Shown: piece after piece, positions 57,439 through 64,000 of the stretch
Position numbering within the stretch: the first letter of the stretch is position 1
Layout: each line of letters starts with the position of its first letter
NCBI RefSeq assembly: GCF_018332715.1
Contig: NZ_BOQP01000032.1
Location: 1-64,000 of the forward strand
Direction: 5' to 3'
DNA: 64,000 bases
Origin: Winogradskya consettensis
GTDB lineage: Bacteria > Actinomycetota > Actinomycetes > Mycobacteriales > Micromonosporaceae
The notes under the pieces: model-generated
Told to the model about the DNA's origin: nothing
Databases searched by the model: none
Seen by the model: the letters and a program-made list of their open reading frames with translations, nothing else
Position numbers and translations under genes: made by a program

Positions 57439-57588
57439 CTAGCCCGCCGGACTCCCGCCGCGCGGAGCGGTGGTGCATCCACACACCTCGGCACGGTCAG
57501 CGGAGGTGGCCACCATCGTGATCTGGTCGATCTCCACACCGGCGGCGCGTTCGACGAGGATCGGGGACCAGGCGTCGCCGGTGCCGGC
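57439..57588 (-). pseudogene. 3' remnant of a beta-helix gene paralogous to 58900-59910
   Basis: On the minus strand the frame reads GTGDAWSPILVERAAGVEID, then QITMVATSA, and stops at 57439. The gene at 58900 ends with the same GTGDAWSPILVERAVGVEID and QITLTTAGS. The DNA match covers about 75 bp almost without change and stops abruptly at 57588, where the upstream part of the gene is missing. It is a truncated duplicate, probably left by a recombination or deletion. Confidence 0.75.
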
Positions 57589-57621
57589 AGAGTGTCGTAC
57601 CCCCGGTCTAGCGTTCGGTAG

Positions 57622-58440
57622 GTGAACCGCACCGACCGCCTCTATGCGCTCGTCGAGGAGTTACGCGCTGTCGCCCCGCGCCCGCGCAGTGCGCGGTGGC
57701 TCGCTGACCGTTTCGAGATCAGCGTCCGGACAGTCGAGCGCGATATCTCCGCTCTGCAGCAGTCCGGCACCCCGATCTGGGCCGAGCCGGGCAGGACCGG
57801 GGGTTACTGCCTCGATCGGGCGCACACGTTGCCGCCGGTCAATTTCAGGCCCGACGAGGCGGTGGCCATGGCCGTCGCGCTACAGCAGCTGTCCGGCTCG
57901 CCGTTCCACGCCGCCGCTGCGGCCGCGCTGCGCAAGCTGGTCAACTCCATGCGTCCTGCGGACGTCGCCCGAGCCCAGGATCTGGCCAGCCGGGTGCTGC
58001 TGGCCGACCGGCCCCAAAGCGCAGGCCAGCCCCAAAGCGCGGGCCAGCCCCAAAGCGCGAGCCAGCCCCAAAGCGCGAGCCAGCCCCAAAGCGCGAGCCA
58101 GCCCCAAAGCGCGAGCCAGCCCCAAAGCGCGAGGCGGCCCGAGAGTGGCATGCCCCGGTTGGTCGCCGACGCGCTGTCGGCACGCCGGGTGCTTCGCATC
58201 CACTATGCCGACAAGGCCGGCGTGATGACCGTGCGCGAGATCGAGCCGCTGGTCTTCGTGGGTTTTCCCGCGAGCTGGTATCTGGTGGCCTGGTGCCGGC
58301 TGCGCCAGTCGGTGCGGGTGTTCCGCACCGACCGGATCGCCGCCGTCACCGTCACCGCCGAGGAGCCGCCGCAGCGCCACCTGGAGTTCGGCGATCTCCA
58401 GGTCCCGGGCGAACCGATGGATGCCCTGAGCCTGGTCTAG
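57622..58440 (+). CDS. WYL-domain transcriptional regulator with a PQSA repeat linker
   Basis: A 272-residue regulator of the YafY type: N-terminal HTH_11 (RSARWLADRFEISVRTVERD), a central domain, and a C-terminal WYL domain (SARRVLRIHYADKAG, PASWYLVAWCRLRQSVRVFR). Between residues 130 and 173 is a linker of seven PQSA(G/S)Q units encoded by an 18-bp tandem repeat. GTG 57622 has TAGCGT ending 7 nt before it and no Shine-Dalgarno, so it is probably leaderless. It may regulate the VOC gene that converges on it, but nothing shows this. Confidence 0.9.
   Translation: MNRTDRLYALVEELRAVAPRPRSARWLADRFEISVRTVERDISALQQSGTPIWAEPGRTGGYCLDRAHTLPPVNFRPDEAVAMAVALQQLSGSPFHAAAAAALRKLVNSMRPADVARAQDLASRVLLADRPQSAGQPQSAGQPQSASQPQSASQPQSASQPQSASQPQSARRPESGMPRLVADALSARRVLRIHYADKAGVMTVREIEPLVFVGFPASWYLVAWCRLRQSVRVFRTDRIAAVTVTAEEPPQRHLEFGDLQVPGEPMDALSLV
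58011..58136 (+). repeat. 18-bp tandem repeat, seven copies, in the WYL gene
   Basis: Units starting GCCCCAAAGCGC begin at 58011, 58029, 58047, 58065, 58083, 58101 and 58119. Copies 3-6 are identical; the others differ by one or two bases. Each encodes six residues (PQSA plus two), so length change keeps the frame. Confidence 0.95.
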
Positions 58441-58472
58441 GACGCAGCTGAGGGATCACGACGGCCTGCGCC

Positions 58473-58832
58473 CTAATGGTCTGCCGGTGTGTAGATGCCG
58501 ATTAGGTTGCCGGACGGGTCGAGTAGGTGGGCGAAGATCAGGCCGCCACCGCCGTCCTGGGGCGCCACCAGCACCTTTGCGCCGACGGCTTCGGCACGGC
58601 GGCAGGCTTCCGCGGTGTCGGGGACGTTGATGAAGAAGATGGCGTGGTTCGACGGGCTCGCGGTGAGGCCGCCGCTCGGGCCGGTCTGACCTGGCGTGGT
58701 CGCCAGCCGGTAACCGGGGGCGTCGTCGTCGCCGGTGAAGGTCCAGCCGAAGACCTCGCCGTAGAACCGTTCGGCCTCGGCGGGCTCGCCGACGCCGAGC
58801 TGGAACCAGTCGACCTTGTTGATCGCGGGCAT
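58473..58832 (-). CDS. VOC-superfamily protein
   Basis: A 119-residue glyoxalase-fold protein (MPAINKVDWFQLGVGEPAEA at the start, GLIFAHLLDPSGNLIGIYTP at the end) of the small group found in many actinobacteria. AAGGAG is 6 nt before the ATG. It lies between the WYL gene and the glycan operon and is separated from the latter by 67 nt. Confidence 0.9.
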   Translation of the reverse strand: MPAINKVDWFQLGVGEPAEAERFYGEVFGWTFTGDDDAPGYRLATTPGQTGPSGGLTASPSNHAIFFINVPDTAEACRRAEAVGAKVLVAPQDGGGGLIFAHLLDPSGNLIGIYTPADH

Positions 58833-58899
58833 GTCGTGCTCCTTGAGGTTGGGAGAAACCCACCCTCGCCGGTGGCAGCGACAGCCCCCTGTCGGTGTT

Positions 58900-59910
58900 T
58901 CAGCCGAGGTGGAGCCGGCAGCAGTCCTCGGAGCCCGCGGTCGTGAGTGTGATCTGGTCGATCTCTACGCCGACGGCGCGTTCGACGAGGATCGGGGACC
59001 AGGCGTCGCCGGTGCCGGCGCCGCGGAGGGTGCAGTTGCGGATCGCGGTGTCGCGGTAGGTGAGGACGCTGACCTCGCCGTCGATCTCGCTGCGGCCCCA
59101 GCCTGCGACGCGGATCGCGTAGCGGGGGCCGTTCCAGGTGACGCAGACGTCGGAGATGTCGATGCGGGAGCCGACGAGGTCGGACGTGACGAAGCGGTCG
59201 GTGTTGTCGCCGGGGAGCAGGCGGAAGCCCATCTCGACGTCGGTCAGGCAGGCGCCGTCGACGCGGACGTCGTGCACCGAGCTGAGGTAGAAGCCTTCGA
59301 GGGCGTCGCTGACCCGCAGGTCGGTGATGGCGAGCCGGTGCGGGTGGTAGGTCGGGCCGACGATCGAGGCGACGTCCGCGCCGACGGCTCCCCAGTGCAC
59401 CGCCACGCCGGTGTAGCCGCCGCGGATGGTGATGTCGTGCAGGGTGATGTCGCTGACCGCGCCCATCAGCGCGATGCAGTTGGCGTGTTTTTCCCCCGCG
59501 CGCTCCACCTGCATACGGCGCAGGTCGACGTGCGTGATCCAGTCGGGGGCCGCGGCGTAGAGGTAGTCGCCGACCGTGATGGCCGTGCCGCGGTCGCCGC
59601 CGTGCTCGCCCGGGTCGGCCGGCGGCGGGCGCAGGCCGAGGTCGCTGACCGCGACGTCCGAGCCGACGATGTGCAGTACGGGGTGCCCGGTCAGGCCGGC
59701 CGAGACCAGCCAGGTGCCGGGCGGGCCGCCGTTCGCGCCGGCGACCTCCGAGCCGCGGATCGTCCAGCCACCGGGCACCCGCAGGCCGTCGGCGATGGTG
59801 TGCGTGCCGGGCGGCAGCTCGAGTTTGCCGGCCGGCACGGTGTCCAGCACGTCCTGCAGCACGCGATGGTTGTCCTCGGCGTTCGCGCCGAGGACCGGGC
59901 GGTGGATCAC
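58900..59910 (-). CDS. Right-handed beta-helix protein of the glycan operon
   Basis: A 336-residue protein. Its first part (AEDNHRVLQDVLDTVPAGKL, PPGTHTIADGLRVPGG) matches the start of pectate-lyase-like beta-helix proteins, and the rest has repeating short strands (VSDITLHDITIRGGYTGVAV, ITDLRVSDALEGFYLSSVHD) as in coil-by-coil folding. No signal peptide is present. A lyase or sugar-epimerase role is possible, but catalytic residues cannot be identified. GTG 59910 overlaps the preceding stop by 4 bp. It is the last gene of the operon; a truncated copy of its end lies at 57439. Confidence 0.82.
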   Translation of the reverse strand: MIHRPVLGANAEDNHRVLQDVLDTVPAGKLELPPGTHTIADGLRVPGGWTIRGSEVAGANGGPPGTWLVSAGLTGHPVLHIVGSDVAVSDLGLRPPPADPGEHGGDRGTAITVGDYLYAAAPDWITHVDLRRMQVERAGEKHANCIALMGAVSDITLHDITIRGGYTGVAVHWGAVGADVASIVGPTYHPHRLAITDLRVSDALEGFYLSSVHDVRVDGACLTDVEMGFRLLPGDNTDRFVTSDLVGSRIDISDVCVTWNGPRYAIRVAGWGRSEIDGEVSVLTYRDTAIRNCTLRGAGTGDAWSPILVERAVGVEIDQITLTTAGSEDCCRLHLG

Positions 59911-60854
59911 GGGACGATCCGGCACGACAGGCCGCGGTCCGGCTGTTCCAGCCCGAGCAGGATCGGGCCCTGGGCGGCACCCCGGCTCAGCGTGACGCTT
60001 CCGGCTCCGCGGGACACGACCGTCAATTCGACGGGTACGCCCGTCAGCAGGTCGGTCGCGCGCACCCCGAAGTTGTCGGTGGGACGGGACTTGACCACCT
60101 CGGCGGCGACCCGGGTGCCGGCGCGGCGGGCGATCCGGAGGGCCTTGAATCCGGCGCGGGCCGGCTTGCGGCGACTCCACTTGTGCGTGGGTGAGCGCGG
60201 GAGCGGCGGCGCCGGTGTCACGGGGCTGACTTCCAGGCGGAACTGCTCCGGCCCGTCCGATGCCAGGAGTGCGAGGTCGCAACCCGTGGCATAGGGAGAC
60301 GGCGCCGGTGCGGTCGTGGTCGGCTCCGGGCGTACATAAATCTTGTCGATGCGCAGGCCGAGAGCGGAACGCGCGGCCACGCGGCCGGACATCCACTCGG
60401 GTCGCGGGGGTTCGGCCAGCTCGATCATGAGCAGGCCGTCCTCGTCGAGCTCCTCGGCGGTGAGGTCGAACTCGACCGTGACCTTCGCACCGCCCGCACT
60501 GCGCAGGCCCTGCCGCCGGGCGAGCAACGCGGCGCCACGCAGCTCGCCCTGAGCGCGCACCAGCACCAGCCGGGGCAGTTCGGGGGCGTGCCGCGGCGGG
60601 CGCACCCGGTCGGACCACCAGCGCGTGCCCAGCTCGTCGAGATGGACCACGACCGAGACCCTGGTGGGTACGCCCGGACCACGCACCTTCAGCCCGACAG
60701 CCCCGAAATCCCCGGTGACCCGTCCGACGATCGCGTTGCCCCGCACCACCTGGTCGACGATGCCGAGGTCGCTACCGCTGCTCACCTCGATCGGCAGGCC
60801 TTCGATGAAGCGCACCGGCTCGTCGTAGTCGGTGGCGAACCAGCGGCCGATCAT
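59907..60854 (-). CDS. Unknown protein of the glycan operon
   Basis: A 315-residue protein, apparently beta-rich in the first 170 residues (VVRGNAIVGRVTGDFGAVGL, KVTVEFDLTAEELDEDGLLM), then a Pro/Thr-rich linker, a basic segment (KWSRRKPARAGFKALRIARR) and a C-terminal beta part. I do not recognise the family. ATG 60854 overlaps the preceding stop (ATGA) and its own stop overlaps the next start, so it is made with the two neighbours. Confidence 0.78.
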   Translation of the reverse strand: MIGRWFATDYDEPVRFIEGLPIEVSSGSDLGIVDQVVRGNAIVGRVTGDFGAVGLKVRGPGVPTRVSVVVHLDELGTRWWSDRVRPPRHAPELPRLVLVRAQGELRGAALLARRQGLRSAGGAKVTVEFDLTAEELDEDGLLMIELAEPPRPEWMSGRVAARSALGLRIDKIYVRPEPTTTAPAPSPYATGCDLALLASDGPEQFRLEVSPVTPAPPLPRSPTHKWSRRKPARAGFKALRIARRAGTRVAAEVVKSRPTDNFGVRATDLLTGVPVELTVVSRGAGSVTLSRGAAQGPILLGLEQPDRGLSCRIVP

Positions 60855-62431
60855 GCGCCGAAGTCCGTCCGGGTGAGCATCGGCTCGCGCCGGGTCCACA
60901 TCCGCTCGACGGAGTCGTACATGGGGTCGGCGTCGGCCTCGATGTGGCGGAACGTCGCCCGCATGGTCTTGAGCAGGATGTCGGCCGGCCACACCTCCCA
61001 CTGCGGGACGAGCGGGGTGACGACGTCGGTGCCGCTGCGGTAGAGCCACAGCCAGAGCCGCGCACGACGCACCTGCTCCTCGGTGACCAGCTCCTCACCG
61101 GCGCGGATGGCGGTGATGCTCTGCTCGAGGGTCTTCCAGTACGCGTCCTGGTCGTCGACGACGATCGACAGCCCGCACGAGCTCCACTCCGACCAGCCGG
61201 CCTGGATCACCGGGATGCCGTACGCGGGCAGCTCGTTGCTGACACTGCCCCGCACCGTCACGCCGAGGTCGGTGAGGCTCCACAGCGCGTTCTTGCTCAG
61301 CGTCGCGCTGGGCCGGAACGCCATGTACTTGACCTTTTTGTACTGCGCGGCAACCGAGTCGAAGAAGCTCGTGGAGTCGTAGAGCGCCTGGCTCGGGTGG
61401 TCCAGGAAGAGCCACTGCGCCTCGGGGTGCTCGGCCGCGTACGCCGCGGTGTCGGCGAACCAGTCGGCGAGGCTCGGGAACAGCTCGCGGTTGGTGCCGA
61501 GCGCGTCGGAGACAGCGTGGTTGTAGACCGTGATGATCGGCTTGGTGGCGTCGAAGCCCAGCCGGTCGACCACGTGGGTGCGCAGCCGCGCCCGCTCGGC
61601 CGGGTTGTTGAGGTCGACCGACGCGGTGACGCCGCCGCGCCACCAGCTCGGGCGGCCCAGGTTGACCTTGGCGCGCCAGGCGACCAGCTCGGCTGTGGAG
61701 CGCAGCTCCTCGCGGCGGGTCCAGACCTTGGTCTCGAAGACCTCGCCGATCTGCCGGGTGAGCTCCTCGCGGAACGTGCCGGTCCCGCTGTCGTGCTCCG
61801 GGAACAGGCCGTACGCCTTCATGCACCCGGTCTGCTGGGTGTGGATGATCGGTACGCGGGCCTGCCGGGCGGCCTCCGACGCGAGCCCCCACTGGTCGTA
61901 GTCGACGTGACTGGTGACCAGGGCGACGACGTTGCGCTGGAAGAGCTCCTGGTAGATGTCGTGCAGGCGGGTCGCGTACGCGTGGCGTTGCTGGTAGTCC
62001 GGCCTGGACCTATATCCCTGCGGGAGCCGCGGCAGCTTGGCGAGCCGGCAGTAGGTGGCGTCGGTGTAGGCGACGATGGTCTCGTCGTCGCGGGCCGGCG
62101 TAGTCGAGCGGCGCACCTGTTCCCAGACGTCGATCACCTCGGAGCCTGCGAACGCGTCGCTGACCTTGCGGACGACCTCGACGTCGAAGCCGCTCCACAG
62201 CGTCCGCATCCACGCGTCCTCGACGCCGGTCAGCACCACCATCCGGGCCGGGTGCAGCCGCCGGAGCGCGTTCGCGAACACCAGGTTGCGCAGGTTCACC
62301 CGGATGTCCTGGTGGAACATCTCCACCACGATCACGGCATCGTCAGCCGGATGCGGGAGGTTCTTCTCCCAGTACACCGTCGCCGACTCCAGGAAGACCT
62401 GGAGTTCCTTGCTGTTCGCCTTCAGCCACAC
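60851..62431 (-). CDS. Surface-polysaccharide biosynthesis protein, probable GT-B-like glycosyltransferase
   Basis: A 526-residue soluble protein with two Rossmann-like halves. ALVTSHVDYDQWGLASEAAR, then PIITVYNHAVSDALGTNREL and LLFLDHPSQALYDSTSFFD-like segments, followed by SLTDLGVTVRGSVSNELPAYGIPVIQ, recall capsule-synthesis glycosyltransferases in which SxxxE-A/P-xGxPvi contacts the nucleotide sugar. It starts 18 nt after the pseudaminic acid synthase gene, so a transferase for that sugar is plausible. A GTG start without a strong ribosome-binding site is used. Confidence 0.75.
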   Translation of the reverse strand: MWLKANSKELQVFLESATVYWEKNLPHPADDAVIVVEMFHQDIRVNLRNLVFANALRRLHPARMVVLTGVEDAWMRTLWSGFDVEVVRKVSDAFAGSEVIDVWEQVRRSTTPARDDETIVAYTDATYCRLAKLPRLPQGYRSRPDYQQRHAYATRLHDIYQELFQRNVVALVTSHVDYDQWGLASEAARQARVPIIHTQQTGCMKAYGLFPEHDSGTGTFREELTRQIGEVFETKVWTRREELRSTAELVAWRAKVNLGRPSWWRGGVTASVDLNNPAERARLRTHVVDRLGFDATKPIITVYNHAVSDALGTNRELFPSLADWFADTAAYAAEHPEAQWLFLDHPSQALYDSTSFFDSVAAQYKKVKYMAFRPSATLSKNALWSLTDLGVTVRGSVSNELPAYGIPVIQAGWSEWSSCGLSIVVDDQDAYWKTLEQSITAIRAGEELVTEEQVRRARLWLWLYRSGTDVVTPLVPQWEVWPADILLKTMRATFRHIEADADPMYDSVERMWTRREPMLTRTDFGA

Positions 62432-62449
62432 CGTGTTTGTCCGTGCCTC

Positions 62450-63490
62450 TCAGATCAGTTCCCAGGAAAGCGGCGTGCCCTTGGCCGCGTCCTGCGTGAA
62501 GGTGCGGCCCAGCACGAGGCCGATGGCGTCGGGTGCGAGTCCCCCGGTCGGGCGGATCGAGCGCACGTTCTCCTCGGTGACCAGGTCACCGGCGCGCACG
62601 TCGGTCACCACGTAGAGGGACCGGCGGAACCGCAGCCCCTCCTTCTCGGCCTCGGTCGGACCGATCGCGGTGGTGCCCAGCCCCTGCCAGGCCCGCTCGG
62701 ACTCGACGACCAGCGCCGCGAGCTCCTGCGGGTTCAGCGAGAACGCCGAGTCCACGCCACCGTCGGCGCGGTCGAGCGTGAGGTGCTTCTCGATCAGGCA
62801 GGCGCCGAACGCGACGCTGGCGATCGGTACGCCGATGCCCATCGTGTGGTCGCTGAGCCCGATCGGCACCCGGAACGCCTCGGCGAGCACGGGGATGCGG
62901 CGCAGGTTCGTGTACTCCGGCGGGGCGGGGTAGGAGGCAGTGCACGAGAGCACCACGATCTCCTGCGCACCGGCACCCCGGGCAGCGTCGACAGCGGCGG
63001 CGATCTCCTGCACGCTCGCCATGCCGGTCGAGATGATCAGGGGTTTGCCGGTGCTCGCGCAGAGCCGGATCAGCGGCAGGTCGGTGATCTCCGAGGAGGC
63101 GATCTTGTACATCGGGGCGTCGAGCTTCTCCAGGAGCTCGACCGCGGTCCGGTCGAACGGGCTGGAGAACGGCGTCAGGCCGCGCTCGCGGGCCCGCTCG
63201 AAGATCGGCTCGTGCCACGCCCACGGGGTGTGCGCCCGCTCGTACAGGTCGTAGAGGTACTCGCCGCCCCACAGCTCGTGGCCCTGGGACAGCTGGAAGC
63301 GCGGGTGCTTGACGTCCACGGTCATGGTGTCGGCCGTGTAGGTCTGGATCTTGATGGCGTGGGCGCCGGCCTCCGCGGCCACGTCGACCAGGGCGAGCGC
63401 CCGGTCGAGCGAGCCGTTGTGGTTGCCGGACATCTCGGCCACGATGTACGGCCGCTTGCCGGCGCCGATCTCCACGTCGTTGACGATCAC
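62450..63490 (-). CDS. pseI: Pseudaminic acid synthase (NeuB/PseI family)
   Basis: A 346-residue NeuB-family enzyme, which condenses PEP with a 6-deoxy-di-N-acetyl-hexose to give a nonulosonic acid. The barrel has IVAEMSGNHNGSLDRAL, AIKIQTYTADTMT, YKIASSEITDLPLIR and IEKHLTLDR; a C-terminal SAF/antifreeze-like domain covers about 285-346. QTYTADTMT and LWGGEYLYDLY are of the PseI type and not of sialic acid or legionaminic acid synthases. GTG 63490 overlaps the pseH stop by 4 bp. Confidence 0.93.
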   Translation of the reverse strand: MIVNDVEIGAGKRPYIVAEMSGNHNGSLDRALALVDVAAEAGAHAIKIQTYTADTMTVDVKHPRFQLSQGHELWGGEYLYDLYERAHTPWAWHEPIFERARERGLTPFSSPFDRTAVELLEKLDAPMYKIASSEITDLPLIRLCASTGKPLIISTGMASVQEIAAAVDAARGAGAQEIVVLSCTASYPAPPEYTNLRRIPVLAEAFRVPIGLSDHTMGIGVPIASVAFGACLIEKHLTLDRADGGVDSAFSLNPQELAALVVESERAWQGLGTTAIGPTEAEKEGLRFRRSLYVVTDVRAGDLVTEENVRSIRPTGGLAPDAIGLVLGRTFTQDAAKGTPLSWELI

Positions 63491-63975
63491 TGGTCAGTTC
63501 CTCTCTCGGTCCACACCACGGTCTGTGGCACACCGTCGATCAGCCGTTCGTAGCGCCGCTTCTCCAGGAATCCGAAGCGCCGGTGCAGGGCGATGACCTG
63601 CTTGTTGGCGGCGAGCGTCTCGCCGCCGAGCCGGGTCAGGCCCAGCGGGCCGAAGGCGTACTCGACCGCTGCCTGTTCCAGCCGCATCCAGGCCGGCAGC
63701 AGCTTGCCGTCCAGGCCCTCGACGTCGAGGTAGAAACTCCAGCTGGACGGATCCTCGCGCAGGTCGAAGATGACGACGCCGCAGTCCCGGGTCTCCTCCG
63801 CAAAGATCATGATGTGCCGTTGCGGGTCCGCGGTTGCCGCTTCCCACCACTTCGCGTGCTCCTCCGGGAGGATCTCGTGGGTGGTCAGGCTGACAGCGCG
63901 CACGTCCGGGTGGTTACGCCAGGAGAGCACGATGTCGCGGTCGGAGTCACTGGCGGGGCGAAGCACGGGCGTCAA
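63487..63975 (-). CDS. pseH: PseH-like GNAT acetyltransferase
   Basis: A 162-residue GNAT protein with VLSWRNHPDVRAVSLTTHEI at the start and GETLAANKQVIALHRRFGF as the acetyl-CoA helix region. Acetyltransferases of this type N-acetylate UDP-4-amino-4,6-dideoxy-AltNAc in pseudaminic acid synthesis, and the coupled pseI gene supports that. TTG 63975 is used; GTG 63966 is in frame and may be the start. The preceding gene ends 8 nt upstream. Confidence 0.87.
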   Translation of the reverse strand: MTPVLRPASDSDRDIVLSWRNHPDVRAVSLTTHEILPEEHAKWWEAATADPQRHIMIFAEETRDCGVVIFDLREDPSSWSFYLDVEGLDGKLLPAWMRLEQAAVEYAFGPLGLTRLGGETLAANKQVIALHRRFGFLEKRRYERLIDGVPQTVVWTERGTDQ

Positions 63976-63982
63976 CGTATGG

Positions 63983-64000
63983 TCACCGTTTGAGCCGGTT
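63983..64000 (-). CDS. Partial CDS, last codons of an upstream glycan gene
   Basis: The minus strand at the right edge can be read NRLKR followed by TGA at 63985-63983. The spacing to pseH (about 7 nt) matches the tight packing of this operon. In pse loci the neighbours are usually pseG, pseF, pseC or pseB, but five codons cannot show which. Confidence 0.3.
   Translation of the reverse strand, partial: NRLKR

Noticed and set aside
57430..57621. Fluoride (crcB) riboswitch before the crcB pair
   Set aside because: I could not find the conserved aptamer pieces; the space is explained by a remnant of the beta-helix gene and the WYL promoter.
57381..57632. 83-codon minus-strand frame between crcB and the WYL gene
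   Set aside because: It is out of frame with the beta-helix remnant in the same place and overlaps crcB; the remnant explains the sequence.
58011..58136. CRISPR-like array
   Set aside because: The 18-bp units are head to tail with no spacers and lie in frame inside a WYL regulator gene.
1..64000. tRNA, rRNA, insertion sequences, integrase genes or attachment sites
   Set aside because: Reading both strands I found no cloverleaf, rRNA segment, transposase, recombinase or long flanking repeats; a tRNAscan-SE and ISfinder search would be decisive.

Overview
The window is very GC-rich, with coding on both strands, strong G/C bias at third codon positions and many GTG/TTG starts. Its families (SigE-type ECF factors, a SARP-like ATPase regulator, Spo0M, DrrAB-type ABC genes, a pseudaminic-acid locus) point to a filamentous actinobacterium. 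An Actinoplanes-like member of the Micromonosporaceae fits best, but that is inference from gene content, not a database match. I saw no rRNA, tRNA, insertion sequence, prophage or CRISPR array, so this looks like a chromosome arm with accessory cargo.

Layout. 0-9 kb: a DyP peroxidase divergent from an SDR, two divergent SigE-type sigma/membrane-protein pairs, an unknown gene coupled to a type II NADH dehydrogenase, and a DHA2 drug exporter. 9-12 kb: VOC protein, then a tautomerase/SDR/SDR operon divergent from a TetR regulator with a palindromic operator. 12-23 kb: CorC-type CBS membrane protein, Spo0M, a shortened paralogue of the sigma-linked membrane protein, a DrrAB-like exporter, a SARP/NB-ARC regulator, and a TetR/VOC divergent pair. 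23-28 kb: secreted propeller protein, holin-like phosphatase, lipoprotein chitinase and LamG protein. 28-32.4 kb: a self-contained, translationally coupled mannitol-type PTS operon (IIC, IIB, an MgtE_N-like protein, IIA, HPr, EI). 32.5-38.6 kb: YbhN-like flippase, TPR protein, a manganese (yybP-ykoY) riboswitch operon with a GDT1 exporter and an aberrant cyclase, NAD kinase, and a secreted peptidase. 38.7-43 kb: two MFS exporters with their TetR and MarR regulators. 43-46 kb: unknown gene, a Panacea antitoxin with a frameshifted partner, and an APC permease. 46-51 kb: a DeoR-controlled polyol/sugar ABC operon with a zinc dehydrogenase and no ATPase gene. 51-58.5 kb: GGDEF-EAL protein, an AlbA_2/RecG-like regulator behind an array of CTCCTAA repeats, HxlR/NmrA pair, paired CrcB fluoride channels, and a WYL regulator carrying an 18-bp repeat. 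58.5-64 kb: VOC protein, then the end of a tightly overlapping surface-glycan operon with pseudaminic acid synthase and PseH, running in from beyond the right edge.

Much of the window consists of small regulator-effector units in which the regulator is divergent from, or co-transcribed with, its target and a palindrome lies between or before them. Several regulator genes have a TANNNT box 5-7 nt before the start codon, suggesting leaderless transcripts. The most unusual points are the Mn riboswitch controlling a cyclase that lacks the normal metal histidines, the MgtE_N-like protein built into a PTS operon, the Panacea locus with a broken toxin frame, the helically phased repeats before the AlbA_2 gene, the collapsed sigma-factor locus at 14.6 kb, and the glycan operon with a beta-helix gene whose 3' end survives as a remnant 1.5 kb away.
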